Source of the DNA: Trichobilharzia szidati
Taxonomy: Eukaryota > Platyhelminthes > Trematoda > Strigeidida > Schistosomatidae
Direction: 5' to 3'
DNA length: 64,000 bases
Assembly (NCBI GenBank): GCA_944472155.2
Contig: OX235277.1
Span: forward strand, 7,512,804-7,576,803
The notes beneath the pieces were generated by a model. That model did no database searches. It was given only the letters and a program-made list of their open reading frames with translations, and was not told the origin of the DNA. The translations under genes were made by a program, and so were the position numbers. Of the stretch, positions 10,453 through 21,125 are shown piece after piece. How positions within the stretch are numbered: the stretch's first letter is position 1; every line of letters begins with the position of its first letter.

Positions 10453-11340
10453 CATTTGTAAAAAATTATTATATTTGTAAAATCTCAGCGAGATTGAAAT
10501 CAGTAATTCCAACGTTTCCTGCGTTCGGTAATCTGGTCCGAACTTCTTCATGGAAATTATTCGAAATTAACATAACAGGGGTTTACATATAAAAGGAGCA
10601 TTTCTTGTTTATAAAAACTTTGTCCAATCATGAGTCATTCAAAAAGTATCAACAAGTACAGTAAACAAAATTTTATGAGTTGTGATCAAAATTTGACCTC
10701 GGACATACAAATATTGGTCTACCTTTGTTAAACACTTTAAACAGAGTGTGTATGTGTGTGTGTGGGTAAACAGTTGTAAAACATTTCTTAATGTCTCCAT
10801 AAGAAAATATAGACAGTCGGGAATTTTGACCAAGTACTATTAATTAGTGATACATATCCACTTTTTATTTATTAATCAGGATTTCCTATGCATCAGCTAA
10901 CATCAAACCTTCATGTCCGTTCAAACTGCTAGTATCTAGAATTTTATGATTGGACGTATTTTCAAAATTATGGTGTTTAGGATTGGAGTTTAGTTGAAGC
11001 ACCCTGTCGAACTTATTGCTTTGTCTTCTTTCTGAAAATTGAGCTGCTTTATTCGACCTACTGTAGTTGTCAGGTGACTCAACAGCTACGGATATAGGAT
11101 ATGCATTCTGTTGCAGACAACGGAGAGTGAAAACACGATGATTGTGCCAATTACACAGTTTCTTTGAAGAAAGTTTTTCAAAAACTAGTGATGTTCCTTT
11201 TATATATAAACCTCTGTTATGTTAATTTCGATTAATTTCCATGAAGAAAATTCGGACCAGATTGCCGAAAGCAGGAAACGTTGGAATTACTTATTTCAAT
11301 CTCACTGAGATTTTACAAATATAATAATTTTTTACAAATG
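10453..11340. repeat. Inverted-repeat element with ~148-nt arms
   Basis: The left arm (10453-10600) and right arm (11194-11340) are inverse complements with about ten mismatches. The outer ends read CATTTGTAAAAAATTATTAT on the left and the inverse on the right. Each arm contains GGAAACGTTGGAATTACT and CGGACCAGATT-type blocks. The ~590-bp interior has an imperfect minus-strand frame without recognised motifs. It could be a DNA transposon with long terminal inverted repeats or another retroelement fold-back. It stops 123 bp before the protocadherin exon at 11464. The (GT)n tract near 10748-10764 lies inside. Confidence 0.65.
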
Positions 11341-11463
11341 TCTACTTCTCACTCGGCGCCCAAATATTTTAGAACTATTCCATCAAATCTTGACGACAGT
11401 TCATTTGAACTCATGTATCCCTTAAATAAGTTTCACATCCTTAATTCTGATATCTTTTCTTAG

Positions 11464-12246
11464 TTTTTCAGGTTGAATTCAACTACCGGTGAATTAATTG
11501 TACAAAATCCGCTAGACAGGGAGGCAGCACCATTCTCAACTGGTCTACACCGTTTCACTATCACAGCACTGGATCATGGTATTCCACAAAGAAGTTCAAA
11601 TCTTTTAGTGGTATTACAAATATTAGATGTCAATGACAACCATCCATTGATACAATTAACAGAAGAAGCCGGCCAGTATCGACAACATTTACACAAGAAT
11701 CCCCTAAATATGATCAACAATAAAAGCGAGTTACACAATGAAAGGATAAAGGAACTTTGGCATTCAATAGTCAATAATAAAACTATAACTGCAAGTTCAA
11801 TTATTCAACAACTCCGAAATGTTTCACTGCATACTAAAATGATTGGTAATCAACCGAAGAATACAATAGCTACATTTCTGACCGTTAATGATCCTGATCT
11901 GAATGAAAATGGTACAGTAACCTGTTTGATCGAAGATCAATTAGTCGTCTATTCGAAAAATTATTCAAAACAGATCGGATCTGATTATCACAGTGATGAT
12001 TCTTACAACTATGCTAATAATCAGTTCATATCGCTGGAACCATTTGAATTCGGCAGTGGAGTAAATCGTCAAGACTGGCAATACCATCAGTTTGACGACG
12101 ATAGGGATTTAGTCAAAACGAAACCACTCACCACTGATCCTGACAATCAAAGGACAGAGTTTCCAGACAAAGGACGGAATTCAATGTATTATAATGCGTC
12201 GGCTCAAAATGCCAATCAATACACCTATCAGCTGAAAACAAAGACG
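11464..12246 (+). CDS. Protocadherin-like protein, internal exon A
   Basis: Encodes 261 residues of a cadherin-repeat ectodomain. The first part closes one repeat: FFRLNSTTGELIV, the calcium-site motif LDREAAP, ALDHGIP and the DVNDNHP linker. The second part opens the next repeat with TVNDPDLNENGTVTC. Between and after them is a long, polar, asparagine-rich insertion. The donor is GTGAGT at 12247. I chose the TAG acceptor ending at 11463 (phase 0) because it keeps the phenylalanine two residues before LN that cadherin repeats usually have; a CAG ending at 11471 would also work. The exon ends in phase 0 and joins exon B so that YQLKTKT is followed by FFDPDK, restoring a normal repeat. Cadherins mediate calcium-dependent cell adhesion at the plasma membrane. 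Earlier exons are not seen. Confidence 0.85.
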
Positions 12247-12344
12247 GTGAGTTTTCACATTTTTTTTCATGTAACCTGTTTATTCTACTCTAAGAAGTTG
12301 TGTTGATTCCTTCACAGAGAAAAATATATTTTTGGATTAAGGTT

Positions 12345-12440
12345 CATAGTGTTATACAGTAATATTTACTGACGACCACGTTTTGAGTAAAATTTATTGC
12401 CGCTCATAGTAATAATAAGACACTACTCACAAAACTTTCT
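12345..12440 (-). mobile_element. PLE-A terminal-repeat fragment
   Basis: Minus-strand piece of the PLE-A terminal repeat. TACAGTAATATTTACTGACG, then CGTTTTGAGTAAAATTTATT and CACAAAACTTTC, match the inner part of the repeats at 9180-9260 and 43910-44000. No coding sequence is attached. It lies about 100 bp after the donor of exon A. Confidence 0.65.
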
Positions 12441-12464
12441 GACACTGGCGACTGGTCATATTCA

Positions 12465-12800
12465 GTTAGGGTAATTATCTGGATTCTAGCGAGAAGTTGT
12501 AATTAGTGAGGTAAAGCAAGTAGGCTGTGAGGACAAATACACTCCACCGGTGACATTGTCTAGTAGTCACGCTATGTATCGTGAATTAGAATAAGTTGGA
12601 ATCAACTGTAAAGGGTACCAGTGGCTCAATGGTCTGGGTTCGAACTCAGGCAGTAAAGTGGGTGAATGCTACCGAAGACTCTCAAAGTAGCCTGATAAAA
12701 CAGCTGTCCAGTACTCCCTGGTGATTTGTCAATAGTTCTCAAACCGATATAGCTGATGATGAAGCCCTGTACCCAATCAAATTTCTGCAAACCAGCACTT
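12465..12800 (+). repeat. Hammerhead-type tRNA-derived SINE (type 1), degenerate
   Basis: The order of blocks matches 22330-22716: a 5' region with TTCTAGCGAGAAGTTGTAAT, an A-box-like CAGTGGCTCAATGGTC, a B-box-like GGGTTCGAACTCAGG, and a mutated core ending in AAAACAGCTGTCCAGTACTC. The tail includes GATGATGAAGCCCTGTACCC. The CUGANGA part is not recognisable here. Confidence 0.6.
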
Positions 12801-12844
12801 GAATATTAAGTACAAATGTGTTAAAAAGAAATGTATTTTATAAT

Positions 12845-14005
12845 TTTCTTATTGTTCCCTTGGGTTCCTAGTGGAACATAGGGCTTCAACTGCACGTCTC
12901 CACTTGCTTCTGTCTTGTGCTGTACTTTTCACCTGCATCCATGTTAGTCCATACTGTTTCAACTCCTCTTCACACGATCTCCTCCATGTCACACTTGCAC
13001 TGACGTCCCACTCGCCGCTTCCCTTTCGGGCTCACCCAGCGGCCTCCTGAGCAAGTGTTCAATCCATCTCCACTTTCTCCTGCATATTTGTTGAGCGATT
13101 GGTTCTTGTTTTCTTTGTTCCCATAGTTTCTTGTTGACGATTCTTTCCAGCCATCTGATATTTGGTATAGAGCGAAGACAGTTGTTGATAAAGGTGTGCA
13201 ACAGGCTGTTGGAAATATTCTTTGTGAACCGCCAAGTTTCTTATCCGTATAGAAAAACTGACTGACTTGACGTTTGTATTGAAAATCCGAATTTTGTTGT
13301 TGAGTGTTGCTGAGTGACGAAGATTTCCAGATTGGTTTCAGGTTGATGAATGTGTTTCTCGCCTTCCCGATTCTCGATTTGACATCCTCGTCCGTCCGTT
13401 CCTCCTGTAGTTGAGACAATGCTCCCTACCTAGATAAGTGAATGAAGTAACCTCTTTCAAATCCCTCCCGTTGATGGTGATTGGCACTGGATGTTGCAGC
13501 TGTTGTTGTTGTTTGGTTATTTTCATAACCTCCGTCTTGTCTATGTTCACCTGGAGTCCTGTCTTTGCTGCTTCTTCGACCAGTTTGTCGGTTTTCGCTT
13601 GTAAGTGTTCGATTTTGTGTGACATCAAACATAAGTCATCGGCGAAATCCAGGTCTTCTGGGTTCTTCACGTCGGTCCAGGATATCCCTGTCTTCTCGTT
13701 TCCCACTGTCTGACGCATCATCCAGTCCATCACAATTAGGAATATCATCGGTGATAATAAGCACCCTTGTCTGACTCCTGTGTTTACTCCAAACGCTTCG
13801 CTGAGTTTTCCTTTGTTGATCACTTGGCATGTGCCGTTGTCGTACAGCTGTTGAATAAGGTTGATGAATATTTGGGTTACGGCGTAGTACTCGAGTAGTT
13901 TCCAAATTACTTCGCGGTCAACGCTGTCGAAGGCCTTCTCAAAGTCTATAAAGCTGAGGTAGAGATTTGATTGCCATTCCATGCTTTGTTCGATGATGAT
14001 GCGAA
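12845..14005 (-). mobile_element. RTE-clade (SR2-like) LINE copy, 5'-truncated
   Basis: This is the best RTE copy in the window. The 3' end lies near 12845 (minus-strand tail GAAGCCCTATGTTCCACTAG). The body extends past the reverse-transcriptase palm up to about 14005, where similarity to the copy at 1976 stops. Downstream of the palm it reads ICRRKWRWIEHLLRRPLGEPEREAASGTSVQV in one frame and RTDEDVKSRIGKARNTFINLKPIWKSSSLS in another, so at least two frameshifts separate the parts. The N-terminal endonuclease expected for an RTE element is absent. Confidence 0.8.
13338..13982 (-). pseudogene. RTE reverse transcriptase palm, partial ORF
   Basis: A 214-codon open frame carrying three reverse-transcriptase motifs in order: A (FIDFEKAFDSVDRE, with the first catalytic aspartate), B (VRQGCLLSPMIFLIVMDWMM) and C (LDFADDLCLMSH, with the catalytic aspartate pair). 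Then comes GLQVNIDKTEVMKI and NGRDLKEVTSFTYLG. The F-A-D-D box and the KTEVMKI block are typical of RTE-clade LINEs such as schistosome SR2 (recognised by eye). The frame shifts after SFTYLG and ends in unrelated residues. It lacks the apurinic endonuclease and the finger region. The first methionine is simply the first ATG of a truncated copy, not a biological start. Confidence 0.8.
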
Positions 14006-14271
14006 AAGTTGCAATTTGGTCAGAACATGATTTGCCTTAATGAGAAATGAGTAAAGAAATATACTGAAAGAAATCCTAAAATAAATCATATCCATCATCT
14101 GTTCAGTGAATAAACAAACTTCTTCTTCGCGCAAATTTTAGGATTTAACATGCGAATTAACATGTTTATTCATTTTCAAGAGTCATTAGAAAATGACTTT
14201 AAAAGCGAAAAAACAGTTTCTTTTCGACCATTCCATTTTCATAAGATAATCAAAAGAAGCAAGGTTATAAT
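14006..14271. other. Unassigned intron sequence
   Basis: Short AT-rich interval between the RTE copy and the hairpin element. No motif was recognised. Confidence 0.4.
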
Positions 14272-14487
14272 TAGAACTTCACTCTGACCTTGATAGGGCG
14301 AGTGAATATACGTAGCGCTTTTGAATGCAGACGGCCGGTTTCAGATCCTAAACAGCTATTGCTTCAGCTTGTCATATGCCATCTGCACATAGCTGAAGCA
14401 TAAGCTATTCGGGATCTGAAACTGGTCGTCTGCATTCAAAAGCTCTACATACATTCACTTGCTCTATCGTGGCCAGAATAAAGTTCT
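14272..14487. repeat. Long hairpin (inverted repeat with ~97-nt arms)
   Basis: The left arm, 14272-14368, is the inverse complement of 14391-14487 with roughly 10-15% mismatch. The 22-nt loop contains GTCATATGCCATCTGCAC. Shared blocks include GCTTTTGAATGCAGACG and GTTTCAGATCC. The rest of the window has no second copy that I could see. It could be a small inverted-repeat transposon or a hairpin RNA source if transcribed with the intron. Confidence 0.7.
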
Positions 14488-14581
14488 TACCATAATTTTG
14501 CTTATTTTTATTACCATATAAAAATAAATCGTCAAAAAGAAAATTTTTTCATCTGTCTACTTCGTTTTCTAATGATACAAT

Positions 14582-16185
14582 ATGTGAATATTTCCAATTA
14601 TTAGTGTTCTCTGAGCTAGTTGGTTGAGTTGCGGAGCTTTCGTCGTCCCCTGCTGGACAACATCCCCTTTCAGCACAATATTTAGCATAAAGTAAAATGA
14701 TTTAAATTTCTTCATGAGTGATATAATTGCGTCTCCTGGTAACCATCTTTACATATGTATTGACCATTTTCTGTTGACTTGGATTTTACTTTTTCTGGTC
14801 ACCTGATTTACTTTTTATTAGTTGGTAGATTTCGTCTATATTAACGTGCTTGTTAATTGTATTTTCATTTGAGTATCAGACTTCTAGGAATTCCCTGGCT
14901 ACACTTTTGGTGTTTCCTCTGTCTAAGATTTCGACATTATCTCAATCAAACTGATGACCATAATTGTCTATATGCATTGATACTAAAGAATACATATTGT
15001 GTCTTTTCACGGCTGATTTGTGTTCTTGGATTCTAATTCGAAGGGGACGCCCACTTTGGTTGATGTAATGTCTATTGCAGTTCATACAATTTATTTTGTA
15101 AATGGTATTAATTTTATCTTCGTTTCCTGTTGGATCTTACGGTTTGCATAATATCGAATGAAGCGATTGTGGTGACTGGCTTGTGTGCTATATCTATTTC
15201 CAACGGTTTCAGTATTCCAGCTGTTATTTCAGAGATATTTCTCATGTATGGTAGAATGAATTTTCTTCTGGTCTTTGATGATTTTCTTTGTTGGTGTTTT
15301 GATTCGACTTTAAACACTTTTTGATGAAATTGTGTGAGGTTATCCATTCTTTTTGAAGACCATTTGTAGGTACTTTTCTTCCATTGTTTTCAACTCTGTA
15401 GTGCTACAGTGTGTTTGAACTCTTTTAAACAATGTCTGCACACAGTTTCGTTTGTGAGTAACTGGATTATTGCTAGTATAGTTGAGTATTTGATCTGTGT
15501 GCGTTGATTTTCTATATACTTGTGTTTTTAAATTTCCTGTTTTAGTTCTCCTCATTAAGACATCTAAAAATGGGATTTTGTTATCTAATTCTCCTTCTCT
15601 TGTGAATTTGATATCTTCAAAAATGTTGTTTATTAATTTATGGGTATATTCTAAATCATTTGTCTTAATTACTACAAATGTATCATAAACGTAAGGAATC
15701 CAGATTTTCGGTTTAATTATAGGTAGAGCTATTAATTCCAATCTTTGCATAACGGCTTCGGCTATTAATCCTGATATGATCTTGATGACAATTATGGTCA
15801 AAGTCTTAGACAGAGGAAACACCAAAAGTACAGTCAGGGAATTCCTAGAAGCCTGGTACTCAAAAGAAAATGCAATTAACAAACATATTAACATAGACGA
15901 AATATACCAACTAATAAAATGTTAATGAGGTGACCAGAAAGTTTAAAATCCAAGTCAATAGAAAATGGTCAGTACACGTATGTAAAGATGGTTACCGGGA
16001 GATGCAATTGTATCACTCATGAAGAAATTTAAATCATTTTACTTTATGCTAAATATTGTGCTGAAAGGGGATGTTGTCCAGCAGGGGGACGACGAAAGCT
16101 CCGCAACTAAACAAACTAGCTCAGAGAACACTAATAATTGCAAATCATTCACCTGAGCTTCAAATCTTTTCTATGTAAATATTTC
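14582..16185 (-). mobile_element. PLE-B fold-back insertion with target-site duplication
   Basis: Element 14595-16172 lies between direct repeats ATGTGAATATTTC (14582-14594) and ATGTAAATATTTC (16173-16185), one mismatch in 13. Left portion (14595 to about 15775): minus-strand PLE from the 3' terminal repeat (GCGGAGCTTTCGTCGTCC) through endonuclease and reverse-transcriptase C-terminal coding. Right portion (about 15776-16172): plus-strand 3' end, starting at KVLDRGNTKSTVREFLEAWYSKENAINKHINIDEIYQLI and ending in the same terminal repeat. Both outer ends are therefore 3' ends. Both halves are 5'-truncated. Confidence 0.8.
15114..15894 (-). pseudogene. PLE-B reverse transcriptase C-terminus and linker, broken
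   Basis: Two minus-strand frames, 15340-15894 and 15114-15347, adjoin through a frameshift near 15345. The first starts in sequence from the inverted partner, then gives ALPIIKPKIWIPYVYDTFVVIKTND, i.e. the YVDD box with the first aspartate replaced by tyrosine. It continues with IPFLDVLMRRTKTGNLKTQVYRKSTHTD, the conserved PLE block after the palm. The second gives KTRRKFILPYMRNISEITAGILKPLEIDIAHKP, the linker before the GIY-YIG domain. The active-site change and frameshift make it non-functional. Confidence 0.75.
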
Positions 16186-16573
16186 GTACATTGAAGTTTG
16201 AAGAATCTCGATTCCTATTCCACTGGGCACGATTGCACATACACTTGCTAGATGAGCATGAAGTTGCTAGGTTTTGATTTTGATTGATGTCCAGAATCGA
16301 ATAAGTGTTTCTCTGTAAAACCATGGGGGGGGGGAATGTTCAGTGCAACATTCACATAAAGAACGCTTAGTATAGTCGACATACTTAACTCCAAAGTAGC
16401 AGATGATATCGACGATAGATAGTGGTTGGTTCGATAACATTGGTCACATATGCTTAACGTTTAATACGAATCACTGATTGTGCACAGGAAGTAAGTCGAA
16501 GTCTATCCACAATATGTGAATACGTTAATATATTTGGATGCATCTCTCATAGTTCTTCAGGTATTCAAAAGCA
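16186..16573. other. Unassigned intron sequence
   Basis: No recognised feature apart from a run of ten G at about 16325-16334, which is unusual in this AT-rich DNA. Confidence 0.4.
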
Positions 16574-17506
16574 TTGTTAATAACGATGACTGTGTTTGAA
16601 AAGAAATTAATATACATGTGCACTACCTCACGTACTTTAGCTGGTGTTCCTCAAGGTGCTCTTCTTTCTCCTTTTCTGTTTTCTTTTTTCTTACATGACT
16701 TGCCCCATTCTGATGTAGCCACTTTTGTCAAGTATGCTGATGACCTCTCTATCTCCATGCCTGTCAACTCTCAGTCAGACTGTTCCAAATTAAATAACTT
16801 TCTCTCGAAAATTAGTCAGTGGTCCTCTTCAAATGGTCTTAAGCTGAATCCGTCTAAATGTCAGGTAGTCAATTTCACTTTCAGACGAAAACGTGACCTA
16901 CAACAACTAGCTAGCTCACATGGCCCCACTATCATTGACGGCATAGAGGTTGAAACTACATCTAATGTCAAGTACCTTGGACTGAGTATTTCCTCCGATC
17001 TTTCCTGGTCCTCTAACATCTTGCTAGTTACTAGAAAGATGTTTCGCTTAGCGTTCTACGTTGAGAAGTTAAGGCAGTCTGGTATAAAGCAGTCTTTGCT
17101 TTCTCAGTTTGTCAATTCCTGTATTCCACCCATCCCTCTTTACTGCTCCCCATTTATCTTTCCTGGACTACTTAAGAAAGACTTTGCTTTGCTGCGTAGG
17201 GCACTAAATGTTGTTAGTAGGGGAAGTGGGATTTCGTTAAACCAACTGGTTAACACTATTGTGGATAGACATATAATGTCATATAAGAAACTAGCAAATT
17301 CTATATTGTCAGACCCCGAACACCCTCTCTATACGCAGCTCTCTCCTTGCATTTCATCTGGTAGAACTAGAAGCAGCTATAGGAGGCTATATGTTAGGAC
17401 TACCAAGTACAAAATCTCCACAATACCTTATCTGGCACAGCTGTTATGTGATGAGAAAACTGTTAGGTATGACACGATCAACTTACTGCGGCACTCTAAC
17501 AAATAG
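16574..17506 (+). pseudogene. CR1-clade LINE reverse transcriptase, 5'-truncated ORF
   Basis: A 310-codon open frame covering the C-terminal half of a CR1-like reverse transcriptase. Motif B is GVPQGALLSPFLFSFFLHDLP and motif C is FVKYADDLSISM with the catalytic aspartate pair. Then follow LKLNPSKCQVVNF, VEVETTSNVKYLGLSISSDLSW, a thumb-like region with REKLRQSGI-type residues, and a C-terminus reading TTKYKISTIPYLAQLL and RYDTINLLRHSNK before the stop. The start is only where the truncated copy happens to be open. The upstream endonuclease and motif A are missing. The frame is otherwise unbroken, so insertion was comparatively recent. It belongs with schistosome SR1/Perere-type CR1 elements by appearance only. 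Confidence 0.85.
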
Positions 17507-17668
17507 TTCTCATTAGCTTTTGTTCTCCTTTCTCTGTTACTATTATATTGTTGCTCATATATATATTTTTAAAATCTTATGAAATTAATGAGGTAATTAT
17601 ATGTAATATTGTAATGTAATACCTATACCACAAATACTCTTATTAATTATTATTATTAATATAACACT
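17507..17668 (+). mobile_element. 3' untranslated tail of the CR1 copy
   Basis: AT-rich sequence after the CR1 stop codon, ending in TTATTAATTATTATTATTAA. This resembles the (ATT)n end of the other CR1 3' end near 28921-28937. Confidence 0.6.
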
Positions 17669-18299
17669 GTACTCCTTTCTTTGACACATAAGAACGAAAA
17701 CCATTCATGATATTATCTAGTTAATAATGTCTTATTTTAATTATCTCAGCCTTTATTTCGAACATCAATCTGACTAGCGTATGAACTAGCGAGCAACACA
17801 ATTTAGCACTTGTCATAGCTCCCTTTCGGGGGGAACTTCCTTTATCGTAGTATGTAACTGATATGAATCTCAATTATATATCTCCATTCTATATTTGTTG
17901 TCAAGTTTTGATGACTAAGACAGGTTTTTAATTACCCCAGAGATTTAAATCCCACTCAAGTGTGTGTGTAAGTACGTGTAAGTAAGTGTTGTTTTCGCTC
18001 AAAAAAAACGCTGTTCTGCATTCTACACGCTTCAATGGATCTTAACTTTCTTCATCTAATAATAATAATAATTAAAGCGAAGTAATTAGAAGTTTAAAAG
18101 CTCAGGAAAAATATATAGTCCCATCGTAGAAACATTTTACATTTTACATAATAATAATAATATAGTAGCGAATAGCAGTTGAAATGCTAGATGCACACGT
18201 AAGATACTGCTACTTTGAAGCCAGTTACATATGCCGTACAATTAGGCATGTTTCTCGTCAAATTTTCGAACATCACCCTGCCTAGTGGTTAAGTAAAGG
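17669..18299. other. Unassigned intron sequence
   Basis: AT-rich, with short (AAT)n tracts near 18058-18073 and 18151-18163. No gene or known repeat was recognised. Confidence 0.4.
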
Positions 18300-18740
18300 A
18301 CAAACAAAATTCACTCGGAGCGCTGTTCTATCTCATCTTGTGGATATAGAACACAAGATTGATGTTAACCAGGCTTTTATGGTCATTTACCACATACCAA
18401 CAAGTCCTGATTTCGCCTCAGGAGTTCGAATACTAAATACTGCTGAGGCTGTTGGTACCCATATCAAGAGGCCTAATTTGTGCATCCAAAAGAATTCATT
18501 AAATCCTGCTTTATTAACCTTTATTGCTTGTTTTAAATTCGTATCGGGAAATAAATGTTTCCAATATTGTTATTGACTACTAATCTAGAATATTCTATGT
18601 ATATAAACATGCATATATAATTGTAGAGCCAGAAGAGGAATTGATCGAAAAGGATAGTCCTTGCTTAATTATTTTGTGTTTTATAGATGTCTGAGTGAAT
18701 ATTTTCGCCATATCGAAATCTATATAAGAAGGAAATACCC
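18300..18740 (+). mobile_element. PLE-C 3' fragment
   Basis: Plus-strand copy containing the end of the PLE-C coding region and its 3' tail. The frame 18340-18576 reads HKIDVNQAFMVIYHIPTSP, NTAEAVGTHIKRPNLCIQK and NPALLTFIACF. These match minus-strand blocks in the PLE-C copy at 25950-26640 (VIYRVPNKLS, LQTAEATTIRLKQPVLCVQK, PTLLHWLAF). The 3' tail is TAGAATATTCTATGTATATA...TTTTATAGATGTCTGAGTG. It is the only PLE-C piece in the window without an inverted partner attached. Confidence 0.65.
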
Positions 18741-19864
18741 AATAAGACAACCTGTAACCTACTGACTTTCATTATTTTTATTTTAATCCTTTGCACTTCT
18801 ATCGGATCCTAAGGGATTCCTTTTTGACATTTGAATTTTCACTAGCAGTGGTATTTATTTTTCACAGTCCTTGGTTGAGACCTACATGGTCAAGCTTCTC
18901 TCTTCACCGAATTTACTACCGGCCAGGTGCGGTTGAGAGGAGTGAGTCCACGGAGGATCGACCGCCAGATCACGTGCGTAGTTGGTGAATATAATCCACC
19001 AATAAACCGTCAACGCACAACTAATTCAATAGTCAAATAGCCAATCTTACAAAATCAAAATGATTTCGAAGTACTTCGTCAAAAAAGAGAATAAGGTTTC
19101 TCCTTACAGTTTGCTAACACCTTATCTGCATGAAGAAGATTTAGGCAAAATCCTTTCTAGCAACTTGTTCTCTGCTGACAGTGTACGATCAGATGTTATA
19201 ACATGCTCCGGAACAGAGCTGTTGACTGAAAATTATATTTTGGAGTGTTCACGAGGATGTCTAGACAATGTCCTGCTAGTACGGCCTATTTGCTAATCTC
19301 TCCACAGTAGCAGACCAATTGGTAAGTCCACAATGAAGTTACCAACAGCATGATCTCGTCTTTAACGTTTTGGTGAGAAGGAACAGAAGAAGATGAAGCG
19401 TAGACATGCAGCAAAGGACACTCTTCAAATGGCTCTCTCGGATCTTAAATTTCAGGGCCTTTTTTAATTTATTCCATTTCCCGTGTTAGTTAACTTTGCT
19501 CCAACCAGTGAACCCATTCATATATGAATGCCGTCACATGGAATGACCATGTTATTTTCACATTATAACATGAATATTGCGTGCAAATATTTCTCATGAC
19601 CATTTTGAATGACACAATAAGAACAGCGTTTTATGGAGGATAAAATGGGTTAGTTTTACGTCACAGGGAGGGCTTACGTCAACTGCATACAACATGAGAC
19701 AATAAGCCAAATAATTAGTCAGTTTGACGTAATTAAAATTTACTTTAACTAAACAGCACGTTCTTTTAGTAACGGTAGAATAACATACCAAAAACGAAGG
19801 TGATATACAAACTATGCAGAAAACTGTTACAATGAATTGTTACTGAAAATTGGAGAAATCATCT
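18741..19864. other. Unassigned sequence with an unrecognised 78-codon frame
   Basis: Nothing firmly identified. A plus-strand frame at 19060-19296 reads MISKYFVKKENKVSPYSLL, LHEEDLGKILSSNLFSAD and ECSRGCLDNVLLVRPIC. Its composition looks protein-like, but there is no known motif, no splice-site support and no second copy. It could be a relic of a retroelement ORF1 or chance. Confidence 0.3.
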
Positions 19865-20110
19865 GAAACTCGTCCTGTCTTAGCTTGGAGTTCTTTATTA
19901 ATCAATGTGCACCCACCAAAGCTCGAACCCAGGCCCTTCCGGTTGTGTGGAAGGGCTGTAGACCATTTAGCCACTAGGACCCCACCCATTAGCCAGCCAA
20001 TGAATTCTACCTTCTGTAACTTTGTGATTTTAAAGTGACTGGCATCAGCTAAAATCTTCGGCGAGTATTTGTCTTAAGACAGACCGCATGGATCCCATTG
20101 ATCTTGACGT
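19865..20110 (-). repeat. Hammerhead-type tRNA-derived SINE (type 1), partial
   Basis: On the minus strand: GTCCTAGTGGCTAAATGGTC (A-box region), a proline-tRNA-like CCGGAAGGGCCTGGGTTCGA (B-box) and GGTGGGTGCACATTGAT leading towards the position of the ribozyme core. The core itself is replaced by unrelated sequence. The 5' half of the SINE extends to about 20110. Confidence 0.6.
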
Positions 20111-20424
20111 CTCCCTAGAAATAATAATAACCTCAATAATAATAATAAGTCATGCTTGAAAGCCATAGGAGAGTGAGAGATTACATAAACTGCTTCTGGA
20201 CACAAAGATTTGGCTGAAAGACCTTAATGGTGACAATCTCACCTGTGCTTATAGAGGGCATAAAATCTTACGGAATTGAGATGGCACCTAGTATGGAATT
20301 GTAAAGGCGGAATTTTTCTCCACCTTGTTCTCCATATCCACGATGTGTGCCAGTAGGGATCTTCTGATTGACTTTACGAAGTTGGCACTAGGTCAGTAAT
20401 TGTCACTTTTTAATTAGAGCTGGA
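20111..20424. other. Unassigned intron sequence
   Basis: About 300 bp with a short (AAT)n tract near 20118-20150. No gene or family was recognised. Confidence 0.4.
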
Positions 20425-21125
20425 CAAGAACAACAACAACAGACAACGATCAGCGTAAATGGGAGGGACCTGAAAGAAACAACCTCCTTTACCTACATGG
20501 GAAGCATCGCTTCAACTACAGGCGAACGGAACTGACGAGGATATCAAAGCAAGAATCGGAAAAGCAAGACAAGCTTTCATTACTGTTAATTCTGTGTGGA
20601 GGTCAACAGTACTCAGCATCAAAATAAGATCCGGATTTTCGACTCCAATGTGAAGTCAGTGCAACTTACTATACGGGTCAGAGACTTGGCCCCGCGTCAT
20701 AAAGAGCACCTCAAACAAACTACAGACCTTCATCAACAGTTGTCTTCGCTCAATACTACTCAAGATCAGATGGCCAGAAAATATCAGCAGCAGAGAGGGA
20801 TCTCTGGCAATGAGCGAACCAACCAGGAACCGATTGTGAAACCAAAAGGCAGGAAGAAATGGGGATGGATTGGTGACCATACTCTGAGGAAACAAAACAT
20901 CAAGTGACATCACTAGACAAGCCATTGCTCGAGTGGAACCCGAAAGGGAAGCGGTGAGTTGGTCGTCAGTGCAACGGTGACATGGAGGAGGCCATGTGGA
21001 TAGGAGATGAAAGCATGTGGGCAGACTTGGTGCCAGGTGAAGACTCTAGTAGAGAACCGAACGCAATGGAGACGCACGGCTGAAGCCCTATGTTCCTCTA
21101 GGAATTAAAGGAAACAATAATAAAT
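20425..21125 (+). pseudogene. RTE-clade (SR2-like) element, 3' portion
   Basis: Plus-strand copy starting in the glutamine-rich stretch after motif C (AACAACAACAACAGACAACG) and running to the 3' tail (TAGGAATTAAAGGAAACAAT) at about 21115. Coding remnants include NGRDLKETTSFTYMGSIAS, EDIKARIGKARQAFITVNSVWRSTVLSIK and RIFDSNVKSVQLTIRVRDLAPRHKEHLKQTTDLHQQLSS. It is broken by frameshifts. It resembles the copies at 2529-3345 and 41035-41825 most closely. Confidence 0.75.

Noticed and set aside
11281..11463. Open frame directly upstream of exon A in the same reading frame, possible exon extension
   Set aside because: It ends in an in-frame TAG at the acceptor, starts inside the inverted-repeat element, and contains no cadherin motif. 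It is intron.
20656..20925. 89-codon minus-strand frame
   Set aside because: Antisense shadow of the plus-strand RTE fragment at 20425-21125.
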